64,000 bases of DNA from Mucilaginibacter psychrotolerans (lineage in GTDB: Bacteria; Bacteroidota; Bacteroidia; Sphingobacteriales; Sphingobacteriaceae). The stretch is taken from assembly GCF_004519315.1 (NCBI RefSeq), contig NZ_SOZE01000002.1, forward strand, positions 248,001 through 312,000, written 5' to 3'. The translations under genes were made by a program, and so were the position numbers. The notes beneath the pieces are model-generated. The model was given only the letters and a program-made list of their open reading frames with translations, did not search any database and was not told the DNA's origin. This document shows, piece by piece, positions 52,874 to 62,567 of the stretch (the stretch's first letter is position 1; each line of letters opens with the position of its first letter).

Positions 52874-55840
52874 CTACAATGGGCCGCCGCCACCTGGGCC
52901 ACCGCCGAAACCACCACCACCCGGCCTGCCACCGCCGCCGCCAGGGCCACCACCAAAGCCGCCTCTGCCTGGATCTGCGGATGGAGCCTTGCCTGAGAAC
53001 TTTTGAAGCCTTAGCGTAAACGATAGCAGGAAGTAACGCCCAAGTTTGTTTACATTGGTTTGGGTAACCGTACTTCCTGTGGTTACTGATGAAAAGCCGG
53101 TATTCTCATTAAATAAATCATACGCTGCAAATCGCAGGGTGCCGCGGTGATCTTTTAGGAAACGGCGCTCTACGTAAGCATTCAGTATATTTGGGTTCCT
53201 GATTTGTAGCGACTCGTCGTAACCGTAGTTTAGTGTTTTGGTATAATCGTAGCTCAGCGTCCAATCTTTCCAGAAATAATTCTTGCCGCTTGCGCCCAGG
53301 TTGAGGGTGCGGATATTGGTATTCTGGTTAAATGACGGGGTATTCAGCGAGTTATCGGTTTTGTTAATGGCGTAGCTGGAGTTCAGTTCCGCATCTATCA
53401 CATCCGTAATATTCACCCTGAAACGCAGGCCTGGCGATAGCGTAAATGTTTTGGCGATGTTTTTTTCTATTGCCGTTGCCACGTTGTTAGAATCTACCGA
53501 ACCGGCGAATCCGATATTATTGGTATAGCCAACATTGGTGTTAAAAATGAGGGTGTACTTACGTTCAGACCACGGCTTGGAGTAAAGCAAACCACCGTTT
53601 ACCTGGTAGTATCCGCTGGCGTTTTGGTACTTGATGAGGTTTGCGCCTGCAAAGTTCTTTAGTGTGGGGTCGGCTGCCAGTGCCGCTGCTGTAAAGCTGC
53701 GCGGATAGGTGATGTTGACGTTCACGATCTTATTATCGGTTTGCGTATAGCCTACGTTTGCGAAGAAGATATTGCCCGTTTGAAAACTGAAGTTACCATA
53801 GCGCAACTGCAGGCTGTTGTTGAACTCGGCGTTTAGATTTGGGTTACCTTGCACCGGATATGACGCATTGGAGAAATCTAATACGGGCTGCAACTGGTTA
53901 AAGGCTGGCTGGTTGCTCGTTCCGTTGTACTGGAAGCTCAGGTTTTGGCTCCTGGAGAAATTATACACGAAACGCGCGGTAGGTATCACATTGAAATTGG
54001 TGATCCTGGTAGACTGGCTCGTTTTTACATTGAAGCCTTCCAGGGTAGATGGTTGCGCACCAATACCAATTACATAGTTGTACTTAGCCTCTACTACCCT
54101 ATAGTTTAAACCAAAGCGATTAGTGGTAAAAGTGTAGTTATAGTTGTTGCTCAAAAGCGGGTAATTGCGGTAAGCATTGGCCGCGTACAAAGTATCGGTT
54201 TCTTTGTCGCTGGTGGTGTAAGTGTGGTTGTAAGCGTAGTTACCTTCTAAAAACGAGCGTTTGCCTAGCGGCTCCTGGTACGATAAATTTGCGCCATACG
54301 TGTTGGTGCGGCTATCGGTGTAAATTACCTGGTTTTCTGGCGCGTTGCGTAAGGAACCGGCTACATAGTTGTAGATGGGGTTATCATACTGGTTGTTTTT
54401 ATTGGTAGATGCGTTGAACCCGATACCAAGATTGCGGCCTTTGTGGCTAAACCGGTGGTTATATAAACCAGTAATGCCGTAATTTGGCGATGAAGAGTTA
54501 CTGATAGAGTTAGAAGTGTAAGCCTGAGTTACCTGACCATCGCGCTTTGCGTTTACGATATCCAGGCTGGTAACATCGCTGCCCGCGTAGGAGAAAGTTG
54601 GTGTAAGTTTTAAATAGTTGATGGTATCGGGTTTCCACTCCAGGTTGAAGTTGAAGCGATGATTTACCGGGTTGTTGGTTTCTGTGCTCTGGCTATTGCT
54701 TTGGCTAACAATATTGGCCGATGCGTTGGTTTGCAGGGTAGTTGAGTTGGTAAAAACCGTATTGTCGTTAAAGCTGTAGCTTCCATATACCGAGAGGGTT
54801 TTGCCCCACTGGTCCCTAAAGTTTAGGCCTATAGAATGCGCGTTGGTTATGCCGTTAGCATTTGTGGTAGAGCTGTTGCCGCCCCTTAAGGCATTGCCAC
54901 GGCCGCCACCGCCTCCTCCTCCGCCAAAACCACCGCCGCCAGCCGCGCCACCGGTTGCCGAGCCAAAGCTAAAGGTGTTTACATTGGTGTTGTTGATGCT
55001 GCCTAATACCGAGATCTGCTGATCGCCTTTGAACTTGAAAAAGTTAAGCAAACCTAAATAGCGGTTATCGTTGGTAACGCCGGGGTCTTTAGGCAAGGCA
55101 TCAGAGCCATCGCCCACGGTGGCCTGGCCAAAGTAGCCGTAGTTTTTATCCTTGCGGATGGTGAAGTTGAGCACCTTTGTTGGCTCGCCGGTTTTTACAC
55201 CGGTAAGGTTGGCCTGGTCGCCGTAGTCATCTACTATCTGCACATTGTCTATCACATCTGCAGGCAAATTCCGGGTAGCGCTTAACACGTCGCCGCCAAA
55301 GAAATCCTTGCCGTTTACGCGCACTTTGGTAACCTGCTTGCCCTGTGCGGTAACGGTACCATCCTTAGCTACATCTATGCCGGGTATCTTCTTCAGCACA
55401 TCTTCAATAGGTGCGTTTTCGCGCACTTTGTATGCAGATACGCTGTATTGTACGGTATCTTCTTTAAATACCACGGGGTTAACGCCCACTATGGTTACTA
55501 CGCCTAACTGGCGGGTTTCCGATTTCAGGATGATGGGGTCGAATACGATGGCTTTATCGCCCGCTGGTAAGGTGTAATGTTTGATGATACCCTGATAGCC
55601 GATAGACGAAATAGTAAGGGTGATTTTTGTGCCTTTTATGGCATTGAACAGGAATTTGCCGTTCACATCGGTGGTGCTGGCAAGGCTGTCGCCAAGTTCA
55701 GAGGATATCCTTACGCTGCTGCCTGGCAGGGTAAGCTTGGTAGAATCGATGATGGTGCCGCTTATCTGGCGGCCACTCTGGGCATTGGCATTCAGCCCGG
55801 TAACGGTTAGGATAAAGAGTAGTATGTAGATATATTTCAT
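52874..55840 (-). CDS. TonB-dependent receptor / outer membrane beta-barrel with CarboxypepD-reg domain
   Basis: A ~988-residue outer membrane protein. The ATG at 55840 starts a signal peptide (MKYIYILLFILTVTGLNANAQ); a frame 7 codons longer is less likely. A carboxypeptidase-regulatory-like domain (SGTIIDSTKLTLPGSSV, ~24-105) is followed by a TonB plug (VLKKIPGIDVAKDGTVTAQG) and a large barrel. A Gly-rich loop lies at ~303-325 and a Gly/Pro tail closes the protein (GGGFGGGPGGGG). It resembles OMP_b-brl_3 'outer membrane beta-barrel' proteins rather than SusC; no SusD is beside it. The ligand is unknown. Confidence 0.9.
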   Translation of the reverse strand: MKYIYILLFILTVTGLNANAQSGRQISGTIIDSTKLTLPGSSVRISSELGDSLASTTDVNGKFLFNAIKGTKITLTISSIGYQGIIKHYTLPAGDKAIVFDPIILKSETRQLGVVTIVGVNPVVFKEDTVQYSVSAYKVRENAPIEDVLKKIPGIDVAKDGTVTAQGKQVTKVRVNGKDFFGGDVLSATRNLPADVIDNVQIVDDYGDQANLTGVKTGEPTKVLNFTIRKDKNYGYFGQATVGDGSDALPKDPGVTNDNRYLGLLNFFKFKGDQQISVLGSINNTNVNTFSFGSATGGAAGGGGFGGGGGGGGRGNALRGGNSSTTNANGITNAHSIGLNFRDQWGKTLSVYGSYSFNDNTVFTNSTTLQTNASANIVSQSNSQSTETNNPVNHRFNFNLEWKPDTINYLKLTPTFSYAGSDVTSLDIVNAKRDGQVTQAYTSNSISNSSSPNYGITGLYNHRFSHKGRNLGIGFNASTNKNNQYDNPIYNYVAGSLRNAPENQVIYTDSRTNTYGANLSYQEPLGKRSFLEGNYAYNHTYTTSDKETDTLYAANAYRNYPLLSNNYNYTFTTNRFGLNYRVVEAKYNYVIGIGAQPSTLEGFNVKTSQSTRITNFNVIPTARFVYNFSRSQNLSFQYNGTSNQPAFNQLQPVLDFSNASYPVQGNPNLNAEFNNSLQLRYGNFSFQTGNIFFANVGYTQTDNKIVNVNITYPRSFTAAALAADPTLKNFAGANLIKYQNASGYYQVNGGLLYSKPWSERKYTLIFNTNVGYTNNIGFAGSVDSNNVATAIEKNIAKTFTLSPGLRFRVNITDVIDAELNSSYAINKTDNSLNTPSFNQNTNIRTLNLGASGKNYFWKDWTLSYDYTKTLNYGYDESLQIRNPNILNAYVERRFLKDHRGTLRFAAYDLFNENTGFSSVTTGSTVTQTNVNKLGRYFLLSFTLRLQKFSGKAPSADPGRGGFGGGPGGGGGRPGGGGFGGGPGGGGPL

Positions 55841-55937
55841 AACGTGTTTTTTAGCGTGCATTTGAGCGATTGCCTATACCACGCATTTATTGTGCAAATG
55901 TTCACTTAATTGATATTAAATATTTAATAATCATAGT

Positions 55938-55979
55938 ATTGTTACACGCGCAAGGGGGTAAATAATAGGATTGTTACAC
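55938..55979. promoter_or_regulatory. Direct repeat ATTGTTACAC upstream of the TonB receptor
   Basis: ATTGTTACAC occurs at 55938-55947 and 55970-55979, 32 bp apart (three helical turns). The site lies ~100-140 bp upstream of the receptor start and might be bound by a regulator. Confidence 0.35.
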
Positions 55980-55982
55980 ACC

Positions 55983-56013
55983 AAAAAACAAAGGCCCCGT
56001 TAAAACGGAGCCT
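55983..56013 (-). terminator. Terminator after the collagen-like gene
   Basis: An imperfect stem AGGCtCCGTT / AACGGgGCCT followed on the - strand by TTTGTTTTTT. It lies ~40 bp past the stop at 56054. Confidence 0.7.
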
Positions 56014-56053
56014 AAGATAATAAGATGTATAAAATTGTATAGTAGCCTGTATT

Positions 56054-56898
56054 TTAATTAGACAAGTGCAGGGCAGCAGCTACCTGGCTGTAGTTCCTGA
56101 GGTTTAACCCGGGATGCGTGGTACCCAAAGTAGTGAGCGAAGTGCCCGCCATAATTACCACCCTGAAATCAAGCCCACTTGCCGTAAAGTTTGATTTTAC
56201 GCTTACGTAGCCTACTCCGTAAGAAGAAAGCGCAAGGGTTTGGCCGGCCTCGGCATAAGGCATGGCAAAAAAGCCGCTATTGCTACCGGTTATTCTAAAG
56301 AACATCAACACCACGCCTTTGTCTACTATATCTTGTGTAATCTGCGGCACGTTAAATTGCGTAAAGCCTGTCAAAACCACAGTACGATTGCTTAGCAGCA
56401 CGCTGCTTACGTTGGCATTTCCATCGGCACCGGCTGCGCCGGTCGCACCATCAGCACCTGTGGCACCGGTAGCGCCAGTAGCTCCTTGCGAACCAGCTGG
56501 GCCTTGTGCACCAGTAGCGCCAGTTGCACCTGTAGCTCCGGCGGGACCCTGTGCGCCTGTGGCGCCGGTAGCCCCTGTTGGGCCGGCAGGGCCTTGCGCC
56601 CCCGTAGCACCTGTAGCTCCCGTAGCGCCGGTTGCACCAGTTGGGCCTGCAGGGCCTGTAGGCCCAGTTGCTCCAGTAGCACCAGCCGGGCCTGTTGCGC
56701 CCGTTGCGCCATTAGCGCCGGTTGCTCCCTGCGGACCCTGTGGCCCCGCAGCACCCGTGGCGCCGGTAGCACCAGTGGCACCGGTAGCACCTGTTTCTCC
56801 ATCGGCACCGGCAGGACCGGGTGTTATCGTCTTTTTACAAGCCCAAGGCTAGTTAAGCAAATTATCGAAATGGCAAAAAGGGTATATTTTATTCTCAT
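56054..56898 (-). pseudogene. Collagen-like (G-X-Y)n lipoprotein with a frameshift after the signal peptide
   Basis: The - strand ATG at 56898 gives a signal peptide [19 protein letters not shown], then leaves frame and stops (LVKRR-stop). One added base at the GGG at 56842-56844 would read [17 protein letters not shown], a perfect lipobox (LGAC). The second frame is open: ~45 collagen-like triplets ([14 protein letters not shown]...) to ~56415, then a ~115-residue beta-rich domain ([20 protein letters not shown]...VAAALHLSN). No ATG, GTG or TTG lies in frame before 56401, so the intact protein cannot be made as written. It could be a real inactivation, a slip-type switch or a base error. Such collagen-like proteins usually form trimeric surface stalks. 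Confidence 0.75.
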
Positions 56899-57102
56899 AG
56901 AGGGTGCAGTGAGTGTCTTTGTACGAGAGGGGTGTTAATAAGTTTCAGGACGTATTCAAGGAAATAAATTTTCCTAAACCGTCAAATGATTTTCTGGAGT
57001 GACATCATACACCATAATTGTTAACGAGTGTTAAAAACAGTTTCGCCAAAGAATAAAACCTTTTCAAAGTCGTTTTCGTTAAATATTATAAATCTTTAAC
57101 CT

Positions 57103-57375
57103 ATGGATAACATCACTACGTCGCTCCACGCAAGGGTACATGCGTGGATGGATGCTATTGGCTTTAGGCTAAATGCGTCGCAAACCAATTTCAGAAACAA
57201 GGAAACCACCAATCATTACTTTTTCGAAACATTCAACTTTTTCGAAAAAGCCAGAGGGGGCGATATGTCTAAAGCGAAATTCCTTTGCTTCGATGTGTAT
57301 GGCGAAAGCATGAGCGTTCGTTCGCTGCTCGACCTGCAAGCCGCTTTCTTCGAAAATATCAGTCAGCTTAAATGA
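57103..57375 (+). CDS. Small hypothetical protein, 90 residues
   Basis: A 90-residue soluble protein with no family I recognise. The N-terminal half is helical (SLHARVHAWMDAIGFRLN), the middle is Phe-rich (NHYFFETFNFFEKARG) and the end is helical (SVRSLLDLQAAFFENIS). A good terminator follows 22 bp later, and the ATG is preceded by an AT-rich promoter-like region, so it appears to be a separate unit. Confidence is limited by length. Confidence 0.6.
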   Translation: MDNITTSLHARVHAWMDAIGFRLNASQTNFRNKETTNHYFFETFNFFEKARGGDMSKAKFLCFDVYGESMSVRSLLDLQAAFFENISQLK

Positions 57376-57396
57376 GCCGTTTGCCCGCGCATTAAA

Positions 57397-57434
57397 AAAC
57401 AAAGCCCCTACTAAAAATAGCAGGGGCTTTGTTT
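57397..57434. terminator. Bidirectional terminator
   Basis: A 13-bp stem AAACAAAGCCCCT / AGGGGCTTTGTTT with a 12-nt loop lies between the 90-residue gene (+) and the metzincin gene (-). Confidence 0.9.
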
Positions 57435-57465
57435 AAGAGGCCATACCCGGTATGGGCATCTAATC

Positions 57466-60063
57466 TTAATATTCTATTTGCGTGTCGCTGCTGTCGTTAG
57501 TAAAACGGCTTACGGTGCCGCCAACCACATTGATAACAGGTTTGGTTGGAAACAGGGCCTCTTTTATGCGCAGGCGCAAATCGGTGTAGTGCGCTGTTGT
57601 CAAGGCATCGCCGCCCTTAGGTAGGCTGGCACTAATTTTAGCCAATTCGGCCCTAACCATTGGGCGGATATCAGATAGGGCAATATTTATTGGCGTTAAG
57701 CCGTAGCTTGCCAATTGTGCCGATGTAGCACCGGGGAAACTTTGGCTGGCATCAACATTCAAAAACATCTTTAAATTATCGATATACCCACGCTGCAGGT
57801 TGCGCTGAAACTGGTCGGGCTTAGCGGCAGGGAATATACCGGGACGCAGATCGGTAAGCAAATCGCTAACCGTATAAGCCAATGCGCCACTCTTCGTTTC
57901 GTTATCGAACATGCGGGCCAGGCGCGATGGGTTTAACAAATTGCCCAGCGCATTTACCTGCACGGCTTTTATGCGGCCAATTACCACGCCGTTATCGAAC
58001 TTGCTCAACTCGGCAGTATTGATGAGCCAGGTTGGCGTTTTAAATACCTGCTGGTTAAGGAATGCAACTGCATCGCGTTGCAGGCTTTTGCTCACGAAAC
58101 CGTAAACCGGGCCTGTTTGGTCATAGGTTTTAAAGTTTTCGTTCATGCCGCCAACGTTCATGGTTACGTGGCCTATATAGCGATTGTATTGGCCTATTAC
58201 CTCATTATAAAGGGTTTGCACGTCGTCAAAATCCTCACCTTTCTGGTAGGTCCATTTCTCCAGGTTCGGTAATATCCTTTTCAGGTTGGCAATACCGTAG
58301 TTGCTGGCCTTCATGGCATTATCGCCCAGGTCTTCATTTTGCAGGCGCGGGTCTATAGAAGTACCCTGGCGCCCGTAGTAGTAAAGCGGGTTGCCGGCGT
58401 TTTTCGTAGTCCACACATCCAGCAATTCTTTCTCCTTCTTTGGTGTTTTGCCGCCGCCAAAGTAGCTGTAGCCCCATTTAACAGCCCACAGGTCGTACTC
58501 GCCAATTTGTGGGTACAGGTGGGTTACGCCATCGCCGGGTTGTGCAATGTAGTTGAAGCGGGCATAATCCATAATAGATGGCGCTGTACCGTGTGTAGCG
58601 GTAAATGTTTTAGAACGCAGCGAATCTACCTTGTAAGCGTAGCTGCTGCCAAAGTTGTGTGGCAGGCCCAGGGTGTGCCCAATTTCGTGCGATGATACGA
58701 AGCGGATCAATTCGCCCATTTGCTCATCGGTAAATTGTGGGTTGCGCACATTGGGGTTTACGGCTGCGGTTTGTATCAGGTACCAGTTGCGCAACAGGCT
58801 CATAACGTTGTGGTACCAACCTACGTGGCTCTCCAGTATCTCGCCACTGCGCGGATCGGAAATATGCGGGCCGTAGGCATTTTGCACATCTGAGGCAAAG
58901 TAGCGTATCACGCTATAACGTGCATCTTCCGGACTAAACTCGGGGTCTTCCTTATAGGTAGGGGCAACTTTGCCAACAATGGCATTCTTAAAGCCTGCCG
59001 CTTCAAAGGCTTTGTTCCAGTCGTTAATGCCGGCAATAAGGTATGGCACCCATTTTTTTGGTGTGGCAGGATCTATATAGTAAACAATTTGTTTCTTTGG
59101 TTCTACCAGTACGCCGCGGGCATAAGCTGCTTCGTCTTTAGGCTCCAGCCTCCAACGGTGTATATATGACGTAACTTCGGATTTTTGCGCACCAGTGCCG
59201 TAATCGGTTTGCGATTGGCCAAAATAACCCACTCGCGCATCCATTAAACGAGCTTTCATAGGCACTTTAGGCAGCAACAGCATAGAAGTGTTTAGCTCAA
59301 AAGTGAGCGCTGCGTTGGTATTATCGGTTGGCGATTCGGCTGCGCGGAAAGTTTTCAGCGTGCGTACCTCTACGTTGATAGGGAAACTTTTGATGGTATC
59401 GATATACGAGCGGCTGTTATCAAGCGCGCTTACTTTGTAAAGCTTCTTGATATTATCCGGCAGGCTTATGGCGGCAAGGTCGCCGTTATACATATCGGTT
59501 ACATCTATCAGTACGCCGGTAGTGTCTTTGTTATACGCTTTGATATCGAAAGATGCCAGCACAGCATCAAGGTTAGAGTTTTTTACCGATTGGTACATAT
59601 CGCTGGTACTATCTGCTCTTACCGAGTAGCTAGGCACCCGCACGAAAATTTGCTTATCGTGGCGTTCCCATTTCCAAACCTGGTTGTTCACTTCTTCGCC
59701 ACCGTACTGCTGACCGAATGATTTTAAGCCGGCCGGCGTTTTTACGAAACGGGTTACCACCAACATTTCGCGACTAATCAGGCTATCGGGAACCTCGAAA
59801 TAATATTTACCGTCTACCTTGTAAGTTGTAAAAAGGCCCTCATCGCCCTTTACCTTACCTACTAGGTCGCTGAATTTTTTAATGCCTTCTTTCTTTGGCG
59901 GGGCCACAGTTGCGGTTGTAGTGGTTGTGCCGCCCGGAGTTGTAGTGGTTTTAAGGGTTACCGTAGATGCGGCGTTTTTTTTGGTAGCGCAAGAGCCGGC
60001 TGCGAAGGCAAGGGCAACAATGGCCACGCGCAGGCAAATGCCTGCCCGTAAAGGTTTGTTCAT
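57466..60063 (-). CDS. Zinc metalloprotease lipoprotein (metzincin; DUF5117/DUF4953 type)
   Basis: An ~865-residue exported protease. From the ATG at 60063 the signal peptide ends in a lipobox AAGSC (Cys25); a longer frame starting 13 codons upstream is not needed. A Thr-rich linker (~30-60) precedes a DUF5117-like beta domain. The zinc site is SSHEIGHTLGLPHN (HExxHxxGxxH, ~458-470) and the Met-turn is SIMDYARFNY, both diagnostic of metzincins. Related Bacteroidota proteins are annotated as zinc-dependent metalloproteases of the cell surface or periplasm. The retropepsin-like gene lies ~95 bp upstream on the same strand. Confidence 0.9.
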   Translation of the reverse strand: MNKPLRAGICLRVAIVALAFAAGSCATKKNAASTVTLKTTTTPGGTTTTTATVAPPKKEGIKKFSDLVGKVKGDEGLFTTYKVDGKYYFEVPDSLISREMLVVTRFVKTPAGLKSFGQQYGGEEVNNQVWKWERHDKQIFVRVPSYSVRADSTSDMYQSVKNSNLDAVLASFDIKAYNKDTTGVLIDVTDMYNGDLAAISLPDNIKKLYKVSALDNSRSYIDTIKSFPINVEVRTLKTFRAAESPTDNTNAALTFELNTSMLLLPKVPMKARLMDARVGYFGQSQTDYGTGAQKSEVTSYIHRWRLEPKDEAAYARGVLVEPKKQIVYYIDPATPKKWVPYLIAGINDWNKAFEAAGFKNAIVGKVAPTYKEDPEFSPEDARYSVIRYFASDVQNAYGPHISDPRSGEILESHVGWYHNVMSLLRNWYLIQTAAVNPNVRNPQFTDEQMGELIRFVSSHEIGHTLGLPHNFGSSYAYKVDSLRSKTFTATHGTAPSIMDYARFNYIAQPGDGVTHLYPQIGEYDLWAVKWGYSYFGGGKTPKKEKELLDVWTTKNAGNPLYYYGRQGTSIDPRLQNEDLGDNAMKASNYGIANLKRILPNLEKWTYQKGEDFDDVQTLYNEVIGQYNRYIGHVTMNVGGMNENFKTYDQTGPVYGFVSKSLQRDAVAFLNQQVFKTPTWLINTAELSKFDNGVVIGRIKAVQVNALGNLLNPSRLARMFDNETKSGALAYTVSDLLTDLRPGIFPAAKPDQFQRNLQRGYIDNLKMFLNVDASQSFPGATSAQLASYGLTPINIALSDIRPMVRAELAKISASLPKGGDALTTAHYTDLRLRIKEALFPTKPVINVVGGTVSRFTNDSSDTQIEY

Positions 60064-60157
60064 AATTTTTATAATAATTAAGTAGTAAAGATCAAAGTGC
60101 AAAATATAAAATATTATGCAATATTGTCAATAGGGCAACGGGCTTGTTACAAATGGC

Positions 60158-61396
60158 TTATATCCTTCTTCTTAAGGTGAGTATAACTTTATCGTATCGT
60201 TTATCGTGATAAACTTCGAGCAGTATGCTGCGATCGGCTCTGGATTTTAACAGGTTATCTACTTCCTCGGTACCCATTTTTGCAACCGGCTTAAAGTTGA
60301 TAGATACGATCTCGTCATTTTTCTCCAGCCCAATCTCGTCTGCCGGCGAGCCGGGCTCTACCCTGCTGATGATAAGGTGATCCAGATTATCACCCGCAGA
60401 AAAATATTCTATGCCGCTCATGTCGTGTTCAAAAGGGATGCTATAGGTTTCGTTTGGCTTCAGGTACAGCCAACCGTTGCTATAATCAAAAACAACGTTG
60501 AATTTTTTCAGGATGCCGATGCCCATATTGCCATCGCGCGGCACGTTATATGGCCGGTTATCGGCAGTAGTATCGGGGAACGAAGTGATGACATCCTTTA
60601 ACTTGTATTTGCCAAGCTCAATCTCTTTTATGCGGCTTATAACGCCATCTATGGGGCCATTAATGGCAACGCCCAGGTTGGCCTTGATAAATTTAGGTGG
60701 GATACCGTTGGTTTTTTGCAGGTTCTCTAATGACAGGGGGTGTCCGGCGCCAAGGTCTATCACCAGTTTGTTCTTTACGCGGCGCCCACCGGGCATAACT
60801 ACGATGGTTTCCAAATAAGGCTTTTTATCTTCGATGGTTATGGGTATGCGCTGGTTTTTTTTGATTCCTCTCAAATCGGCAGGGCGGCAAACGGTTAAGG
60901 TGCTATCAGAGAAATTCACCTTTACAGCGAGGTTGTTAAAAAAATCCCAGCCAAGCAAGCCGCGTATAGGCAGACCCACATAACTGGAGAGATTGAAATA
61001 ATCTTTTTTTAAAATAGCTGCCGATATGCCAGTACTGTAAAGACCCGGGATTCCAAGTTTTAAAGGTGGGGTAATGATGGCTTCATAATCGCCATCGGTA
61101 CCGAGGCCGGTTATCTTAATCGTGCGCAGGTAGTCGAGTTTTATCGAATCTATCATGGCGGGATCGGTCATGATCATCAACCCAACGCCTGTATCCAAAA
61201 TAAAGTTATAGGGGCCCTTATCGTTAATGCGCATATTAATGACCACCATATTGCGGATAACCCTGAAGGGGATGGATACGTTCCTGCGGCCACTGTCTAC
61301 CGTAAAAGATTGTGCCGCAACCGATACATAACAGCAGCATATAACCGCAGTGAGCCAGAAAGCTCTTCTTTGTAATATGTATTTAGCTACTAGCAA
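60158..61396 (-). CDS. Exported aspartic protease with PDZ domain
   Basis: A 412-residue protein; a hydrophobic signal-like segment covers residues ~12-29 (FWLTAVICCCYVSVAAQ). Two retropepsin-like halves follow: YNFILDTGVGLMI (the DTG motif, ~64-76) and VKNKLVIDLGAGHPLS (a second motif with DLGAG, ~207-222). A PDZ domain makes the C-terminus (VEPGSPADEIGLEKNDEIVS). The second motif lacks the usual DTG Thr (DLG), so dimerisation or a bilobal site is uncertain. It lies upstream of the metzincin gene on the same strand, and the two could be cotranscribed. Confidence 0.85.
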   Translation of the reverse strand: MLVAKYILQRRAFWLTAVICCCYVSVAAQSFTVDSGRRNVSIPFRVIRNMVVINMRINDKGPYNFILDTGVGLMIMTDPAMIDSIKLDYLRTIKITGLGTDGDYEAIITPPLKLGIPGLYSTGISAAILKKDYFNLSSYVGLPIRGLLGWDFFNNLAVKVNFSDSTLTVCRPADLRGIKKNQRIPITIEDKKPYLETIVVMPGGRRVKNKLVIDLGAGHPLSLENLQKTNGIPPKFIKANLGVAINGPIDGVISRIKEIELGKYKLKDVITSFPDTTADNRPYNVPRDGNMGIGILKKFNVVFDYSNGWLYLKPNETYSIPFEHDMSGIEYFSAGDNLDHLIISRVEPGSPADEIGLEKNDEIVSINFKPVAKMGTEEVDNLLKSRADRSILLEVYHDKRYDKVILTLRRRI

Positions 61397-61525
61397 GGAA
61401 CCCTATAATTGGAAGCTAAATGTACAGCATTATTTAATTAATGTGCAATGCCCTTGTTGTAAATAGCTAACTATAGCCTAATACACAGTGTATGAACGCG
61501 TATGGCTTTGGCTAACAGCTAAGTT

Positions 61526-62521
61526 TTAAGTTTTTTTCTCTGCAGGAGAAGTGACAAGATTACCCTTTATATCGGGATTTTGAGGGGGTAATTGCTTAAC
61601 GGTACTTTCCACTTCGGTTTGCTGAATATGTACGGCATAATCGGCAGGTTCTATATGGCTGCCTATGGCTTCTGCATACACCTGGGTAAACTCGGCCCCG
61701 ATGTATAAAATAGCCGCCGTATAATAAATCCACACCAATATCACAATGAGCGACCCGGCTGCGCCATAGGTAGATGATGAGCCTTGCGACGTATATTGTA
61801 TATAAAGACCAATGATGTATTGCCCCAGGATGAACAGAACCGCAGTAAAAATGGCACCCGAACGCACGTCTTTCCATTTTATCTTTACATCGGGCAAAAA
61901 TTTAAATATGATGCCAAACAGCGTAGAAATTACTAATAATGTAACACCAAGGTTTACCAGCTTTAGGAGGTTGCCCGTAATCAAAGGTAAAAAATGTGCT
62001 ATACGGTCCCTTAAAGCATCCATTAAGATGCCTACGAGTAAAGATGCCATGAGCAAGAAGCCCAGGCTAATGATAAGCGAAAACGAAAGGAATCTATTCT
62101 GCAACATTTTTACCCAGCCTTTTTTGGGCTTGGCCTTTACCCGCCAGATCATATTCAGCGAATCTTGTATCTCCAGGAAAATACTGCTGGCACCTATCAA
62201 CAATGTGCCAACGCCAACGGCAACAGCAGTGCCGGTTTTACCACTTAGCTCAAGACTTTTAAGCATCTCTTGAATCTGCAGAGCGGCAGATTCACCTACG
62301 TAATGCTTAATTTCGGGATAAAGCCTGTTGGTGGCGGCATCGTGGCCAAAAACCAGGCCGGCTAAGGATATGATAAGGATAAGCAGCGGAGCCAACGAGA
62401 AAACCGTGTAATACGCAAGGGATGCGCTTAACTTTAAGCCATTATCGCTGCCGAAAGCGCTGAATGTGGCCACCAACACTTTCCAGAGGTGTTTTAAATA
62501 TTCTTTATCAAAAAACTTCAT
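61526..62521 (-). CDS. YihY/BrkB-family inner membrane protein
   Basis: A ~331-residue membrane protein from the ATG at 62521 (MKFFDKEYLKHLWK); an open frame reaches 62632 but those residues overlap the divergent gene's promoter region. Family motifs: LSASLAYYTVFSLAPLLILI, IFLEIQDSLNMIWRV, FLPDVKIKWKDVRSGAIFTA and YGAAGSLIVILVWIYYTA. Six hydrophobic helices are seen. The function of YihY proteins is not settled; they are often called ribonuclease BN by old error. The last ~40 residues are a hydrophilic tail. Confidence 0.88.
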   Translation of the reverse strand: MKFFDKEYLKHLWKVLVATFSAFGSDNGLKLSASLAYYTVFSLAPLLILIISLAGLVFGHDAATNRLYPEIKHYVGESAALQIQEMLKSLELSGKTGTAVAVGVGTLLIGASSIFLEIQDSLNMIWRVKAKPKKGWVKMLQNRFLSFSLIISLGFLLMASLLVGILMDALRDRIAHFLPLITGNLLKLVNLGVTLLVISTLFGIIFKFLPDVKIKWKDVRSGAIFTAVLFILGQYIIGLYIQYTSQGSSSTYGAAGSLIVILVWIYYTAAILYIGAEFTQVYAEAIGSHIEPADYAVHIQQTEVESTVKQLPPQNPDIKGNLVTSPAEKKT

Positions 62522-62567
62522 ATCTATATTTTTGTAAATACCTTTACTTGCAATCCATATCAACGTT

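Noticed and set aside
54801..55022. + strand proline-rich frame
   Set aside because: Complement of the Gly-rich loop of the TonB receptor.
56420..56820. Short periodic DNA that could suggest a CRISPR array
   Set aside because: The period is 9 bp, without constant repeats or unique spacers; it is Gly-X-Y coding sequence.
56262..56852. Long + strand Ala-Pro-Val-rich open frame
   Set aside because: It is the complement of the collagen-like repeats on the - strand; the periodic GC-rich DNA keeps both strands open.
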